DNA of 64,000 nucleotides from Papaver somniferum (lineage: Eukaryota > Streptophyta > Magnoliopsida > Ranunculales > Papaveraceae): positions 128,819,302 to 128,883,301 of the forward strand of contig NC_039363.1 of the NCBI RefSeq assembly GCF_003573695.1, read 5' to 3'. A model generated the notes under the pieces. It was not told the origin of the DNA. It was given only the letters and a program-made list of their open reading frames with translations, and did not search any database. The translations under genes were made by a program, and so were the position numbers. This document shows positions 24,426 through 36,953 of the stretch, piece by piece. The first letter of the stretch is position 1, and every line of letters starts with the position of its first letter.

Positions 24426-25403
24426 CGGAAATGCTGTTCGGCACTCTATACATTACACAACTCTATTCTCAGCACTGTCTGATGTGGCAAGCTTACCTGT
24501 CCTGTCACGTGATTATGAATCTCTCTCTTCTGAATTAGTCTCTTTCTTTGAATCGAGAGACAAAAATCTCTCTTTCTCCCCTAACTCTTTCTCCTGCTAT
24601 TGTTTTTGGAGATTCTCCTCAAATACTTTTGAGTGATGAAAAATGAAAATCATATTAATTCATTAATATTCGGAACCCCTAAAATTTTAACCTTCATCAC
24701 AACGTTAATTGATAAATCATCAATGAACAAGCATAATCCCGATTGAAAATTGAGATCCACAAAACGGAAGTGCAAATTTTTCTTTCTTTTCTTATGGTTG
24801 TATAAATGATTTTTATTTGATCTACATTTGTTGTGTTTTCTTAGATTAGGAAGATATCATGAGGGTTTAATATTTATGCTAATCACCATGGAATTCTTTT
24901 TTTTTTGCAAATCTTATTAAGGGATTTTTGTTCATATTAATTCATATGTTGCTTGTTTCATCATTTTAAGCTTAAAATAGTATATCCTAACTATGGAGTT
25001 GGATCTCCATTTCCACATCAAACTATTACAATGGAACCTTATTTGAATATGGTTTAGGTTTTCATCTTAGAGATTTCCACCACACTTTCGATCCCAAAAT
25101 TGGAAGTTTATTTTCAAGTTTTGAGATCCCACATGCTATAAACTAGAGTTCATTAGTTCCTTGTATACTCAAATTTTTGATTGTTACTGTTCTAATGGTT
25201 TTCAAGAAAATTACATCAAAAAGAAGTATAGAGAAGAAGAAGATGAGGATTGTTGACTGCACGAGATCTGAAAGAATCAAAAGGAAAATGGAAGAAAAAT
25301 TACGTGGTTAATTTCATTTTTTTCGTCGTTTAGTGCAGCTAAGCTTGCCAGTCAAATAGTGCTGAAAATAGAATTGTGTACGGAGTGCGGAATAGCATTT
25401 CCG
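24426..25403. mobile_element. Non-autonomous hAT-like element with long TIRs
   Basis: Termini 24426-24499 and 25336-25403 are imperfect inverted repeats (outer end CGGAAATGCT; inner shared block TGGCAAGCTTA or its near match). They are bounded by the 8-bp direct repeat ATCGAAAG (24418-24425 and 25404-25411). There is no transposase or long ORF in the 978 bp. hAT-like by duplication length. Confidence 0.82.
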
Positions 25404-25873
25404 ATCGAAAGAACGGGTGGGCTTGGAAAGAGGCTCAGTAGTAGGCCCAACTGGCGAATTTATCTGTCGTTAAAGTAGCGTATAATCCGGAAAGCTGAGA
25501 AAACACGCGTTCCCAGTCCGGTGTTTCAGTTGGACGGACGAATAAAACGTTTCTGACCATTACGTAATAATTCACAAATGATTCGACAAGTTGCTAACTA
25601 GGCATGGAAGTGCTACACCTAACGAATTATTATCCCAGGGGATCGGATGGTTCACGGGCGGGGTGGGCTCCTACCATTGGGATTATCAGGGGCAAAAACG
25701 GGTCCCAACAATCTGTTTCAGTCAAGATTTCTGTTGGTATTTTGGGTCGGTGAGGCTAGCATTTTCCATCCAACTATCAGTTTTAAATTTACATCATGAT
25801 AATTTTTTGTTATGGTTATCCTTGAGCTCCATAAGGCTCCGTGAGAGACTGGTAATATTGGCCGGCTATTTTT

Positions 25874-26061
25874 TACTCCGATTTAAAAAGATATGATTGT
25901 TTAATTTTGCACAAAAATAAATAAATTATTTAAACCATTTTTTCATGTTTTTTCTAAAAAGTTATCCTTGAAGAAAAGTGGTCCCCTTGTTATTTTAAAG
26001 AAGTCCCGTTGACATTCCAAAAAATGGAAACCAAGCCTATTTTTTTGAAATAGAGGGAGTA
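25874..26061. mobile_element. Degenerate Stowaway-like MITE
   Basis: Right end GAAATAGAGGGAGTA and left end TACTCC resemble inverted Stowaway/mariner termini (CTCCCTC...) with TA at the edges. The left arm is heavily mutated. Length about 188 bp. Tentative. Confidence 0.4.
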
Positions 26062-26451
26062 TTTATTTATTTTTATGCGGAGAGCAAATTAATTTAAAAA
26101 TCGAATATGTCACTAAGAGAGAGATTTTTAAGTTAAGAATAATAATGAAAATAAAAGGAAAATGAAACAACAGGAAAGAGCGGCATTTCATAACTCCTCC
26201 CAAACAAACAACAAAATAGGACTCCAAACACAAAGTTCAACTAGAAATTACTTAAATTCCTCAAATCCTCATTCTCATCAATGCTTAAATCTTCCAAATC
26301 ATCATCATCCTCAATCATTGACATTTTCATCTCTAATTGAGATTTTGCATTCTCCAAAAGATCTTTACACATAGATCTCCTTAAAGGATGATTAAAGATC
26401 CCAACATCTTGTTAAAAGCGATTTGGGAATCTATTTTCGGTATCACTAAGG

Positions 26452-26740
26452 TCACTACTCCAAATTTAGTGTTTAGCAGTAGACTACTTTCGTTGTTAAA
26501 ACGAGCTTGCAACAACAACAAACGTTGCAAAACACCAGCTGTAGCGTTGTTGGAAATTCAGTTAGCTCCTCGCAATAAAAATAAGCCGTTGCGAAAATAT
26601 AATTTAGCAACAAAAAAAGAGCCGTTGTTAAATTTTTTATTTTATTACTAATTTGTTGTCAAGTCTTCGTTGACCTGACATTAGCAACATGCGTCAGCCG
26701 TTACTAATTTTTTGCAAGTGCAAAAGAATATGGTCAAGTC
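26452..26740. mobile_element. Possible CACTA-type terminal fragment
   Basis: Begins CACTACTCCAAAT. It then has repeated subterminal-looking motifs in both orientations (GTTGC, GCAAC, AGCCGTTGC, TTAGCAAC), as in En/Spm subterminal regions. No matching opposite end or transposase is visible. Low confidence. Confidence 0.3.
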
Positions 26741-27000
26741 TTCGTTAACCTAGTCAAAATCGATTTCCACCAATACTTCCCTGCAATTACCCTAATTCAT
26801 CCAAATATGATGATTCAGTTTATTGACCCCATATTCAATATGTAATCATAATTGATCTACGTAACACAATACAAAATCATGACACAAAAAAACCTGTCAT
26901 TCCATTAATTGAGGAATCTTACAAAATGTTTTAAAGGGATTGAATAAAACTGAAATATAAATACATAGAGTATATGCCCATCCAAAGCAGATCTCATTGA

Positions 27001-27966
27001 CTAGAACACGTGTAGTATCAATTCCAGCAACTCTTTCACTTTCTCATCCTTCTCCTTGACCAAATTGACTGCAGCATAAAGCAGACTTTGGTTTACCATT
27101 CAACTCGGTTCTCACCACATGACTGTTGGGAGACTCTTCATGAAGATATAAATTCGTGAGAAACCTGCACGACCAACACAAATAGTATCCACGGAGTTTT
27201 ATAAAAAATTCAAGACCCTTGTCTGCTATAATCATGGGACTAAATGTGCAAATTTAACCGTAATCCAAAACTCACATATCCAGTAGCGTGACAGCTTACC
27301 AGCAACATGTCAGTAGAATTGCTCCAGTTATTAAGAAATGAAAAATCAATACTGAAGGAACAATGTATATAGCAAATCATACGTTATTGCTGAAACTCAA
27401 GTAATAAAACAACAAGGTGGAACAAAATAAGCACCAAAGGTGTTAGAGTAACCATTTGGAAAAATAAAAGTAAATATAAAAAAGAAAAAGAAAATGACAC
27501 TTAGCTATATACACCACCGCGGTCATTCGCATAATGTTACACAACGAGCTTACAACTAGCATAACATAAGAACTTTAAATTACGCTTGAGTAAATCTTTC
27601 ATATTTCTTGTTGGATCTACCTGAAACATTGACATTTAAAATGAACATATCATTCACCAAACGATCAGATAACCACACAGACGAAAAGTTTTTTTTTCCG
27701 GGACTTGGTGAAGATACAAAATAAAATTTGAGTATACCTTTAATAAATTGGAAGTTTCTATAACACGATTGCTAGGCTTTTTCATAAATTTGAATTATGT
27801 TGATGAACGTCACCTGGGGATTCTTATTATGTATTGGCACATATATTAACGCAAGGAGAGACAGTAAGTTCATGAAACATTGGAAATCAAATACATGCTC
27901 AAAAACACCCTCATGCGAACACTCATTAACCAAGCAACCAACTATTCGTCTCATGGCCTGAAACAT
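27001..27966 (-). pseudogene. Exon-like fragments of an unrecognised gene
   Basis: I do not recognise the gene. On the minus strand an AG-preceded open stretch at about 27966-27813 reads AMRRIVGCLVNECSHEGVF and ends at a GT. Further along, an AG-preceded stretch at about 27166-27120 reads FLTNLYLHEESPNSHV. A short terminal exon-like piece at about 27069-27001 ends in KEKDEKVKELLELILHVF and a stop. The gap between the last two pieces is too short for a normal plant intron, so this looks like a relic or a captured gene fragment. Confidence 0.3.
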
Positions 27967-28185
27967 TATAGATGCACCAGCTCCTTATGCCGAATTAGAT
28001 CCCACCCGGACAAAGATGAGATGGAACTTACCATGAATTAAATATCACGTGCTTGAAAATACAAATGGAAATCGATGAACAAATAAACATCAAGTACCCA
28101 CCTAATGGCAGTCTCAATTAATCAAATGGAAAACATCAATCACATGATCCCCTGCATTAAAAATACCCAATTAGCCACCAACATA

Positions 28186-29231
28186 TTTTTTTTTTGATAA
28201 AAAAAGGTAGAATTTTATTAGAAAATAGAAAAGAGTATTACACAACTTGAGGCAATGGCTCAAGCCCATCAACATTTACAATCCTGAAGCGTTGCAGTCC
28301 ATAACAGAGTCCCAGTGTGATATTAACTCCCTAAAAGAGTGGAACCTAAACCAATTTTGTAGCTCTCCCCATAGAAATTTTTTCGGCTTTATCTCTATTA
28401 TGACTTTATCTTTATCTCTGCCACGTTTCTTGGCCACTACTCTCCAATTTTTCTCGATCCAGATTGACCAAATCACTGCAAAAGGTAAGACTGGCCATAC
28501 TTTTCTGCAGATTTTTCTTCCTTTCCTACACTGCCAATTCTGCAACTATTCTTGTAGTCTGAGTCTATGTGTCCATTGCTGATCCATTTTTGACAAGCAA
28601 TAGTCCCATATGGACTTGGAGAATGGGAAAAGAAGGAGGAGGTGATCTACTGTTTCCATATCATTGTTGCATATACTGCACATGGTGTCTGTAATACTAT
28701 AGCCTTTGTGGTTCAAGTTATCAGTAGTTGGTAGTGCATCCTGTACTGCCAGCCAAGACAGAACTTGTGCTTTAGGTGAAACATATTTTCTCCAAACATA
28801 TCGAAACTCCTGAGGGTCTGGGTGCATCTGTTTCATAATGAGATGATATCCTTATTTTGCAATGTAATTCCCAGTCTATAAGAAGACTTGATCATTTGTT
28901 GTAGTTAAAGCTGGTGTATTCCCAATTGCAGCAATAATATTGGAGAGTTGGTTTTGGACTTCTTCAGATGATGTCTGCTTTAGTTGAATGCACCAGTTCC
29001 CATTTTGTATGAGCTCTACAATTTTTGCTCTTTTGTTGGATGCAACTTTGTATGCTAAGTTTAAAGTTTGATACATAGGAGGTTGATCAGTCTATGGATC
29101 AATCCAAAACTTCACCGAATTTCCATCACCAATTGAGAATTTTGAGTTTATTTGCATTAGATTCCCTCTGTGTTGTATTCCTTTCCACATACCTATTCCA
29201 TGAGGAAGCTTGGAATCTAAGGGATACAAAT
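28186..29231 (-). mobile_element. L1-type LINE, 3' portion
   Basis: The minus strand ends in an A-rich tail (28186-28195 is T10 on the plus strand). Upstream, minus-strand reading frames carry the plant LINE reverse-transcriptase zinc-binding region: VWRKYVSPKAQVLSWLAVQDALPT, then C-x2-C...H (CSICNNDMETVDHLL) at about 28836-28546, then VLPFAVIWSIWIEKNWR at about 28545-28276. In-frame stops separate the pieces. The left-hand continuation of the coding strand is cut at 29231 by the LTR of X1, so the reverse transcriptase proper would lie beyond the nest. Confidence 0.8.
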
Positions 29232-31723
29232 TGAAAAAGCGGGGGTCTAACAACCACACCCGATATTTCACTTAGCAATTTGTATGGACTAACTCCAATA
29301 TACTTTCAAGAGAATCAACTGGACAGTCAGACACAATCTTAACAAAAGTACATCCAAGAGTTATATCTTTATTTCCCAATTTAATCTGCAATCAAACAAA
29401 TAGGAATTTGCGAGCCCGATTGAATATAAGAAATAACTTGGACGGTAACAAAAACCAATATCCAAGTGTCAATCAATATAATCAACAACCAAAGGTTGCA
29501 TTCACGATTGATTGAACTTACGCACGACCTATGATATTTCAATTATATAAACAAATATAATGAAGAAAAAAATAACACAGATACCAGAAATTTTGTTAAC
29601 GAGGAAACCGCAAATGCAGAAAAATCTCGGGACCTAGTCCAGATTTGAACACCACATTATATTAAGCCGCTACAGACACTAGCCTACTCCAAGTTAACTT
29701 CAGACTAGAATGTAGTTAAGCCCTAACCAATCTCACACTGATCAAGGTATTGTCGCGTTCCTTACGCCTCTGAATCCCAGCAGGACTCTGTGCATTTGAT
29801 TCCCTTAGCTTATCTCACCCACAACTAAGAGTTGCTACGACCCAAAGTAGAAGACTTGATAAACCAATCTGTCTCACACAGAAAAGTCTATTAAATAGGT
29901 AAATCTATCTCCCACAGATATACCTATGAGTTTTGTTCCATCTTTTGATAAATCAAGGTGAACAAGAACCAATTGATAAACCAGACTTATATTCCCGAAA
30001 AACAGCCTAGTAATATCAATCACCTCACAATAATCTTAATTGTATGGTAGCGAAACAAGATATTATAGAATCACAAACGATGAGACAAAGATGTTTGTGA
30101 CTACTTTTTATCTTGCCCATCGGAGATTAAATCTCGAGCAAATCTTAGAGAAGATAGTACTCAATATGATAGAAAACAACAAGATCATAACACATAACTA
30201 CATATAAACTAGTTCGGTCTGGCTTCACAATCCCAATGAAGTCTTCAAGTCATTAACCTACAGGGTTTTGTAAAAACCTAAGGTTAAAGGAGAATCGACT
30301 CTAGTCGCAACTAGTATCATACAAGAGGTGTGGGGATTAGGTTTCCCAGTTGCTAGAGTTCTCCATTATATAGTCTTCAAATCTGGGTTTGCAATCAATG
30401 CTACCTTGGTGACAAAGCATTCAATATTCACCGTTAGATGAAAACCTGATTAGTCTCAAGCTAATATCTTTCAACCGTTAGATCGAACTTAGCTTGTTAC
30501 ACACAAATGAAAAGTGACTTCATTTAGATACGAATAACCGTACCTAATCGTGTGCACCTTGTTGGCTCAACAATAGTTAACCGAAGTTAGCCATATGAAA
30601 ACACTTTCATATCAACCATGTTCATCTTAACCATAACTAGTTCAAATGACTCAAATGAAACTAGTACTAGAGTTGTTCAATTGTTTATATTCTCATAGAA
30701 GTATACAAGACACAATTGAAGCAAAATCGATTTTGATTCACTCGAATCAATTCATGAACATTATAGCCACGATTTGCAAAAGATTGCATTCCTTAATATA
30801 TAAATGTATTAGTTCATGAACAAACCGATTTTAGAACACAACCTACTCAAGTATGCAAACGGGTATGCATACCTAAGTGGCCAGACTAAGTTTGGGTTCG
30901 CCAGTATGCAAAACCTTCCAAACTCAGTTAAATTTCCGGAACTTGAAACTCACTCCAGTACGCATACCTGTATGCATACTAAGTTTCCAGACTTTCATTA
31001 ACCAACCAGTACGTGTACGGGTATGCATACTAGGGTTCTCGGACTTGGAATAACATGCAACCATTTAGCATACAAGTACGCATACTGTTCTATAACCAAT
31101 GATGTTTAATTGTTCTAAACTCTCATTTCAACCATTGAAACATTCTTGGAAGACGGGAATAGTTGTCTCACACAAACTATTAGCATCAAAGCAATTTTCA
31201 AGTGATCGAATGATCAATACGAAACATTCTGAGTCTACATCAAATGACTGTCTCACACAAATCATTTAAGATGTTACCAGACAATTTTCACATGATCATC
31301 TTTTGACTTTCGTCAAGAATATAAGATGAACTTGGTTAAAGTGAAAGCTTACCAATACATATTTCGAGAAATATGTAAGCGAGTTAAACTCAGCTCGAAA
31401 TATCAAATGCGTATAATCGAAGTCTATATAGCTATACGACTTTTGTCTCAAAAAGGAGATAGAGTAGATAGATTTTTGAGTGATAGATGAGTTCAAGTCT
31501 CCACATACCTTTTGTTGATGAAGTTCCATAAGCTCCGCTTAGTAGTTCTTCGTCTTCAATAGATGAACGTTGTGAAGTCTAATTCCCAACTACACTTATT
31601 ATCCTAATCCGAGACTTAGCTATAAGTAGACTAGAAATTAAGACTTATAGTTTTGGCAGCTAAACTTGACAAACAAGCTTGAGATAGCAACGCTTGCGAG
31701 TTCGACCGAGCAGTGCTCTAACA
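29232..31723 (-). repeat. 3' LTR of X1
   Basis: On the minus strand it starts TGTTAGAGCACTGCTCGG at 31723 and ends near TTTTTCA at 29232 (2492 bp). It aligns with 35347-36953 and with 37748-39870 plus 47796-47896. It contains a cluster of GTACGCATAC/GTATGCATAC-type motifs (about 30850-31086). Confidence 0.88.
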
Positions 31724-31735
31724 ATCTCTCCCTTT
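31724..31735 (-). other. Polypurine tract of X1
   Basis: The minus strand reads AAAGGGAGAGAT directly before the LTR start TGTTAGAGC, the expected plus-strand priming site. Confidence 0.75.
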
Positions 31736-32979
31736 GTCAATTTTAGTGAAAAAACTATAAATACATATGGATTACAAAATAAATAAACTTTGTAGCTTCT
31801 CATCCAAATGCTTGATTTCCTTGGTTCTTCAATATTACTCGAAATCTTCGTCACTTCCAAGTACTCCAGTGATTCTGAACGTGTTCAAATCAGCATCATA
31901 GTTGTTGAAGATCCGTAGCTATAATAATGAGAAAACAGTAGCTCTCAATCATTGTTATACAGTGTCATAGTATTATTACACAACATCAAAGTCCAATTGT
32001 ATCACAACTTTGACAATAATACTATGGTGATTCATCTCACAATGAAAACCACTCCCCCTTACATAATGATCTGTAAACCATATGTATTTGTAGTGTGAAC
32101 TACGCATTAATTCTCCCCCTTTTTGTCAATATAATTTGGCAAAGGTAGGAAAACTAGTGGGATCATAATGAAATTCTCATAGAGATACTTTATGACTAAA
32201 AGAAAACATATCAACTTTGTTTAGATGCAATCATATATTCAAAACTAAATGCATTCATCAAGAAGTTAATAGAGATACAAGAAAACTCCTACAATATTCC
32301 AGAGCCACACTCCCCACAAAAATTTGGCAATTAAGCACAAGTTCAGTTAAGAACTCTCCCCCATAAAATGTCATTCCCAAAAGAACAACAAGAGCGACCT
32401 TACTTTTGCAAGAAAAGAAGGATTTCTTTGGACATTAACAAATTACATGAAACATGAATTTGTATCCAGAAAACTCAATTGAACTAACCACAAGAGAACC
32501 TATGATTAATTTAATCGGAAATGCTCAACATAAGAGAACTTACGGAGCCGCACGGTACTTTCACATAAAAGTGGATCAGGGAAAGATCAATACTGCAGAA
32601 TATTCAAAGATCCATTCTATTTTTCATCAATATTTGCATAAAAACATATAATAGACTTAATCTTTGCAATCAAAAGTTCATCCTATCTTCCATCAATATT
32701 TGCATAATGACATAATAGGCTTAACTTTTGACGTATATGGGACAATCATAGTTCACGGACGTAAACACACATATCCGGTAATAATTTTTGCAATATATAA
32801 AACCAATAAAGATTAATACTGCAAAATCATCTTCCAAATAAACTTTAGAATTTAAATAAATAAATCTAAAAACATTGCAAGATGAAAAACGTTGACAATA
32901 GCTATGTGTACTCACAATAATTGTCCAAACCCTAGTTATCCTTCTTAAAACACAAGAATAAATTCTCATAAGAAGTTTC

Positions 32980-33360
32980 CTAGACATTAATACCTTTGGA
33001 ATTTTTTTTATCATCCCCGAACTCCTTGTCGTCAACAGCCACTATAACATAAGGTTCAAGAAGATAGGAGTCAATTCCAACAAACCTTCTTGACTGATGC
33101 TGAACCAGGGCCTTCTGGATTTCAAGAGTCCTAAAAACAATAGCCTTTATTTGCAGTATCTCCCTTGTTTCCTTCAACTCTTCAAGAACACCAGAAAAAT
33201 TCTGAAGATTTGAAGGGACATCCCTTGGTTCCCTCACATTCCTATTTTTTCTTTTTAAGGAAGAGGGTACCAGAGATATATCCTTTTCCTTCATGATTGA
33301 TGGCTTAACAATCATATTAACCTCTTTTCCTTCAGAAGTCATAAAGCTTGGAGTCTCCAT
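32980..33360 (-). CDS. Additional ORF of X1, unknown function (126 aa)
   Basis: Starts METPSFMTSEGKEVNMIV. It is Lys/Glu-rich, with a likely helical segment (LEELKETREILQIKAIVFRTLE). It lies between gag and the 3' LTR, where SIRE-type elements may carry an extra ORF. No transmembrane segment or known domain seen. It may simply be the remnant of a larger deleted frame. Confidence 0.4.
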   Translation of the reverse strand: METPSFMTSEGKEVNMIVKPSIMKEKDISLVPSSLKRKNRNVREPRDVPSNLQNFSGVLEELKETREILQIKAIVFRTLEIQKALVQHQSRRFVGIDSYLLEPYVIVAVDDKEFGDDKKNSKGINV

Positions 33361-33744
33361 ACAGATATGGGTTTGTGAGAGAAATTCACAAAGCGAGCTC
33401 TACAAGCAAAATTGTGATAAAAGAGATTTTCAGGGAAGGAAAAAGGAATGTAGGGTTACGAAACCTTTATACAAAGTAATCATATTCATGTACGCACAAC
33501 TCACAACTATAAAGAAGGCAGTATTGTCGACTTTACCCCTCTTTTAATGAACAAGCATGGAAACCTCTTTTCAATACCAATCTAGGATATGAAAATATCA
33601 ACCGAAACCAAAACAAAAAGAAACAAAAAAAAATATTTTTCTTAAGACCTGTAAGTGCTTAACTCTTGTCTCTTTGGGATCAGGCACTTGAGACAAGATG
33701 CACATCCAACATAATTAAGTTGTGCTGGGGTGAATAATAATCTG

Positions 33745-35280
33745 TTAACCATGAACTTTTTGGAAAGAGTTTCTAAAATCCTCTTTCACAGAAAGTTTAG
33801 ACCGAGTTATTTTATGAAGTGGTCTAACTGTTTCTTTTGAAATTAAATTCTTTGGAGAAGAGTTGAGTTTACATACCTCGGACGACTTCTGAACAAGATT
33901 AAGCTTGTTTGCTAATCGATTTTCTCTTCGTTGAAATTTGTTGACATATCTTACTTTATGCTTGTACTTGAAACAACTAGAGAGTCCATGAACCTTAATA
34001 GTACAGTAAGGACATGTCAAAGTGGAGGATGGTTCAGACACTACAGCGGAGCAAGCTGCTAGACAAATTGCGGTACCTGAAACATTAGAAATAGGATTCC
34101 AGTAGATAAAGAAAAATCCATTTTATCCTCCAAAATAGTTGAAGAAGTTTCTCCAGGAAAAATATCAAGATTGATATGAGTATTGCTATAACTATCGAAA
34201 TCAAAATTTTCACAGAGGAGTGCAACAATTAATTTTTCGTCTTCATCAGAATCATAGTGATCAGACATTTCATCAAGAGTTGCAGTAAGGCCTGTGTTTC
34301 CAATGTATTTTTTACGAATTGGACACTCATTTCCAAAATGACCAAAACCTTTACACTTGAAGCACTGTGGCATATCCTCGTCATCAGTATCGTCAGTATC
34401 CCTGTTTTTAGGAGGAACACGATTATGGGGTTTAACTGATGACTTAGGTTTATCTCTAGTGAACAGTTTACTTCTCTTCAAAAGAATATCTCCAAACTAT
34501 CTTGTGATCAAAGAGACTGACTTGTCAAGATCTTCATCTGATGAATCAGTCTCAGAAGGATCATCTTCAGAGATGCCGACACTTTTACTTTTATCAAGTA
34601 ATTTAGTGTTCTTTTGTGCTTTGAAAGCAATATCCTTTCCAGATTTGGATACATGCTCATGATGAAAGATCTTAAACTTTCCAACAAGAGTATTTCTGGA
34701 AAGAGTTTCAAGGTTATTTCCTTCAATGATGACATGTTTTTTAGAATCATATCTAGATGACAATGATCCGAGAATTTTCATCACAGTGTCCTTTTCAGGA
34801 ATAGTCTTACCCAACGCAAAGGATGCATTAATAATTTCAGACACTTTGTGATTATACTCATCCAATGAATCTTCATATGTCATACGAAGGTTTTCCCAAT
34901 CAGAATTTAGGTTTTGAAGCCTAGCTTCTTACACAATTGTTCCCTTCAAATACGGTTTCTAAGATATCCCATGCGTCTTTAGACCGAGCGCACGTAGTCA
35001 CATGGTGCTGAAGATATGGGCTAATGGCAAGGATGATTGCATTCAATCCGTCATAATTTAACTTTGCGGCAAGAATCTCGACATCATCATAATCATCGAT
35101 ATCCTTTGGAGCAGTTACATCGCCTTCTGTAACAACTGGAGGATTATAGCCATTAACAAGATAAACCCATGATTGAAAATCATGCGCTTGAAGAAAGGCA
35201 CACACAAAAATTTTCCACCATAAGTAATTTGTGCCATGGAAGACTGGCGGTACGTTTATAGAGATAACACTTATGTCCAT
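33745..35280 (-). pseudogene. X1 gag remnant with two zinc knuckles
   Basis: Starts MDISVISINVPPVFHGTNY at 35280 and shows the Copia gag (UBN2-type) pattern YLWWKIFVCAFLQAHDFQSW. A frameshift near 34925 and an in-frame stop near 34497 break it. A CCHC knuckle CFKCKGFGHFGNEC lies at about 34360. After another frameshift, a second one, CPYCTIKVHGLSSC, lies at about 34010. The coding ends just where protease would begin in a full element. The particle protein is inferred non-functional from these breaks. Confidence 0.8.
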
Positions 35281-35330
35281 AGAGTCAGATCGCTACAAAT
35301 ACAGACTTATGAGATCTTGAACGTGTTTGC

Positions 35331-35345
35331 ATGCTCTGATACCAA
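35331..35345 (-). other. Primer-binding site of X1
   Basis: The minus strand reads TTGGTATCAGAGCAT directly after the 5' LTR, the initiator-Met tRNA-type site common to plant Copia elements. It fixes the element's orientation. Confidence 0.85.
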
Positions 35346-35346
35346 T

Positions 35347-36953
35347 TGAAAATGGGGGGGTGGGGTCTAACAACCACACCCAATATATCGCTTAACAATC
35401 TGTATGGACTAACTCCAATATACTTTCAAGAGAATCAACTAGACAGTCAGACTCAATCTTAAGAAAAGTACATCCAAGAATTATACCTCTATTTCTCAAT
35501 TCAACCTGTAATCAAACAAATAGGAATTTGTGAGCCCGATTGAATATAAGAAATAACTTGGACGATATCAAAAACCAATATCCAAGTGTCAAACAATACA
35601 ATCAACAACCAAAGGTTGGATTCACAATTGATTGAACTTACGCACTACCTGTGATATTTCAATTATATAAACAAATATAATGCGGAAAAGAAATAACACA
35701 GACAACAAAAAATTTGTTAACGAGGAAACCACAAATGCAAAAAAAAACCCGGTACCTAATCCAGATTTGAACACCACACTGTATTAAGACGCTACAGACA
35801 CTAGCCTAATCCAAGTTAACTTCAAACTGGAATGTAGTTGATCCCTAAACAATCTCATACTGATCAAGGTACGGTCGCGTTCCTTACACCTATGAATCTC
35901 AGCAGGACTCTGCACACTTGATTCCCTTAGCTGATCCCACCCAACTAAGAGTTGCTACGACCCAAAGTCGAAAACTTGATAAACCAATATGTCTCACACA
36001 GGAAAGTCTATTGAATAGATAAATTTGTCTCTCACAGATATATGAGTTTTGTTCCATTTTCTGATAAATCAAGGTGAACACGAACCAATTATATTCCCGA
36101 AGAACATCCTAGTAATATCAATCACCTCACAATAATCTTAATTGTATGGTAGCGAAACAAGATATTGTGGAGTCACAAACGATAAGACGAAGATGTTTGT
36201 GACTAGTTTTTATCTTTCCTATCAGAGATTAAATCTCGAGCAAATCTTAGAGAAGATAGTACTCAATACGATAGAAAACAACAAGATCAGAACACACAAC
36301 TATAGAGAAAATAGTTCGGTATGGCTTCACAATCCTAATGAAGTCTTCAAGCTGTTAACCTACAATTTTGGAAAAACCTAAGGTTAAAGGAGAATCATCT
36401 CTAGTCGCAACTAGTATCACACAGGAGGTGTGGGGATTAGGTTTCCCAGTTTCTAGAGTTCTCCCGTATATAGTCTTCAAATCAGGGTTTGCAGTCAATG
36501 CTACCTTGGTAACAAAGCATTTAATATTCACCGTTAGATGAAAACCTGATTAGACTTAAGCTAGTATCTTTCAACCGTTAGTTAGAACTTAGCTTATTAC
36601 AACAAATGAAAAGTGACTTCATTTAGATATGAATAACCGTACCTAAACATGTGTACCTTGTTGGCTCAACAATAGTTAACCGAAGTTAGTCATATGAATA
36701 CTTTCATATGAACCATATTCATATGAACCATATTCATACGAACCATATTCATATCAACCATAACTAGTTCAAATGACTCAAATGAAACTAGTAGTAGAGT
36801 TGTTCAGTTGTTTATATTCTCATAGAAGTATACAAGACACAATTAAAGAAAAATCGATTTTGATTCACTCGAATCAATTGATGAACGTCATAGCCACGGT
36901 TTGAAAAAGATTGCATTCCTTAATATATAAATGTATTAGTTCATGAAAAAACC
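35347..36953 (-). repeat. 5' LTR of X1, truncated
   Basis: Aligns to the inner 1.6 kb of the 3' LTR and stops abruptly at 36953 where the opposite-strand LTR Y begins. It carries a private expansion of a 15-bp unit (CATATGAACCATATT, 36705-36758) that is single-copy in the other LTRs. Confidence 0.85.

Larger units (their letters stand above)
29232..36953 (-). mobile_element. Copia element X1 (SIRE-like), pol-less, 5' LTR interrupted
   Basis: The minus-oriented element runs from its 3' LTR at 29232-31723 through gag to a primer-binding site at 35331-35345. Its 5' LTR, 35347-36953, is cut by element Y. The LTRs have TG...CA ends, with the CA end preceded by a run such as GACCCCCGCTTTTT. Only gag-like sequence and one extra ORF are present. 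Protease, integrase, reverse transcriptase and RNase H are missing, so it needs another element's enzymes. Confidence 0.88.

Noticed and set aside
25591..25896. 101-codon frame in the spacer
   Set aside because: No similarity I recognise; it runs into the Stowaway-like relic and has no supporting signals.
26162..26651. Two short plus-strand frames in the spacer
   Set aside because: Low-complexity composition, no recognisable domain, no splice context, and they overlap a probable CACTA fragment.
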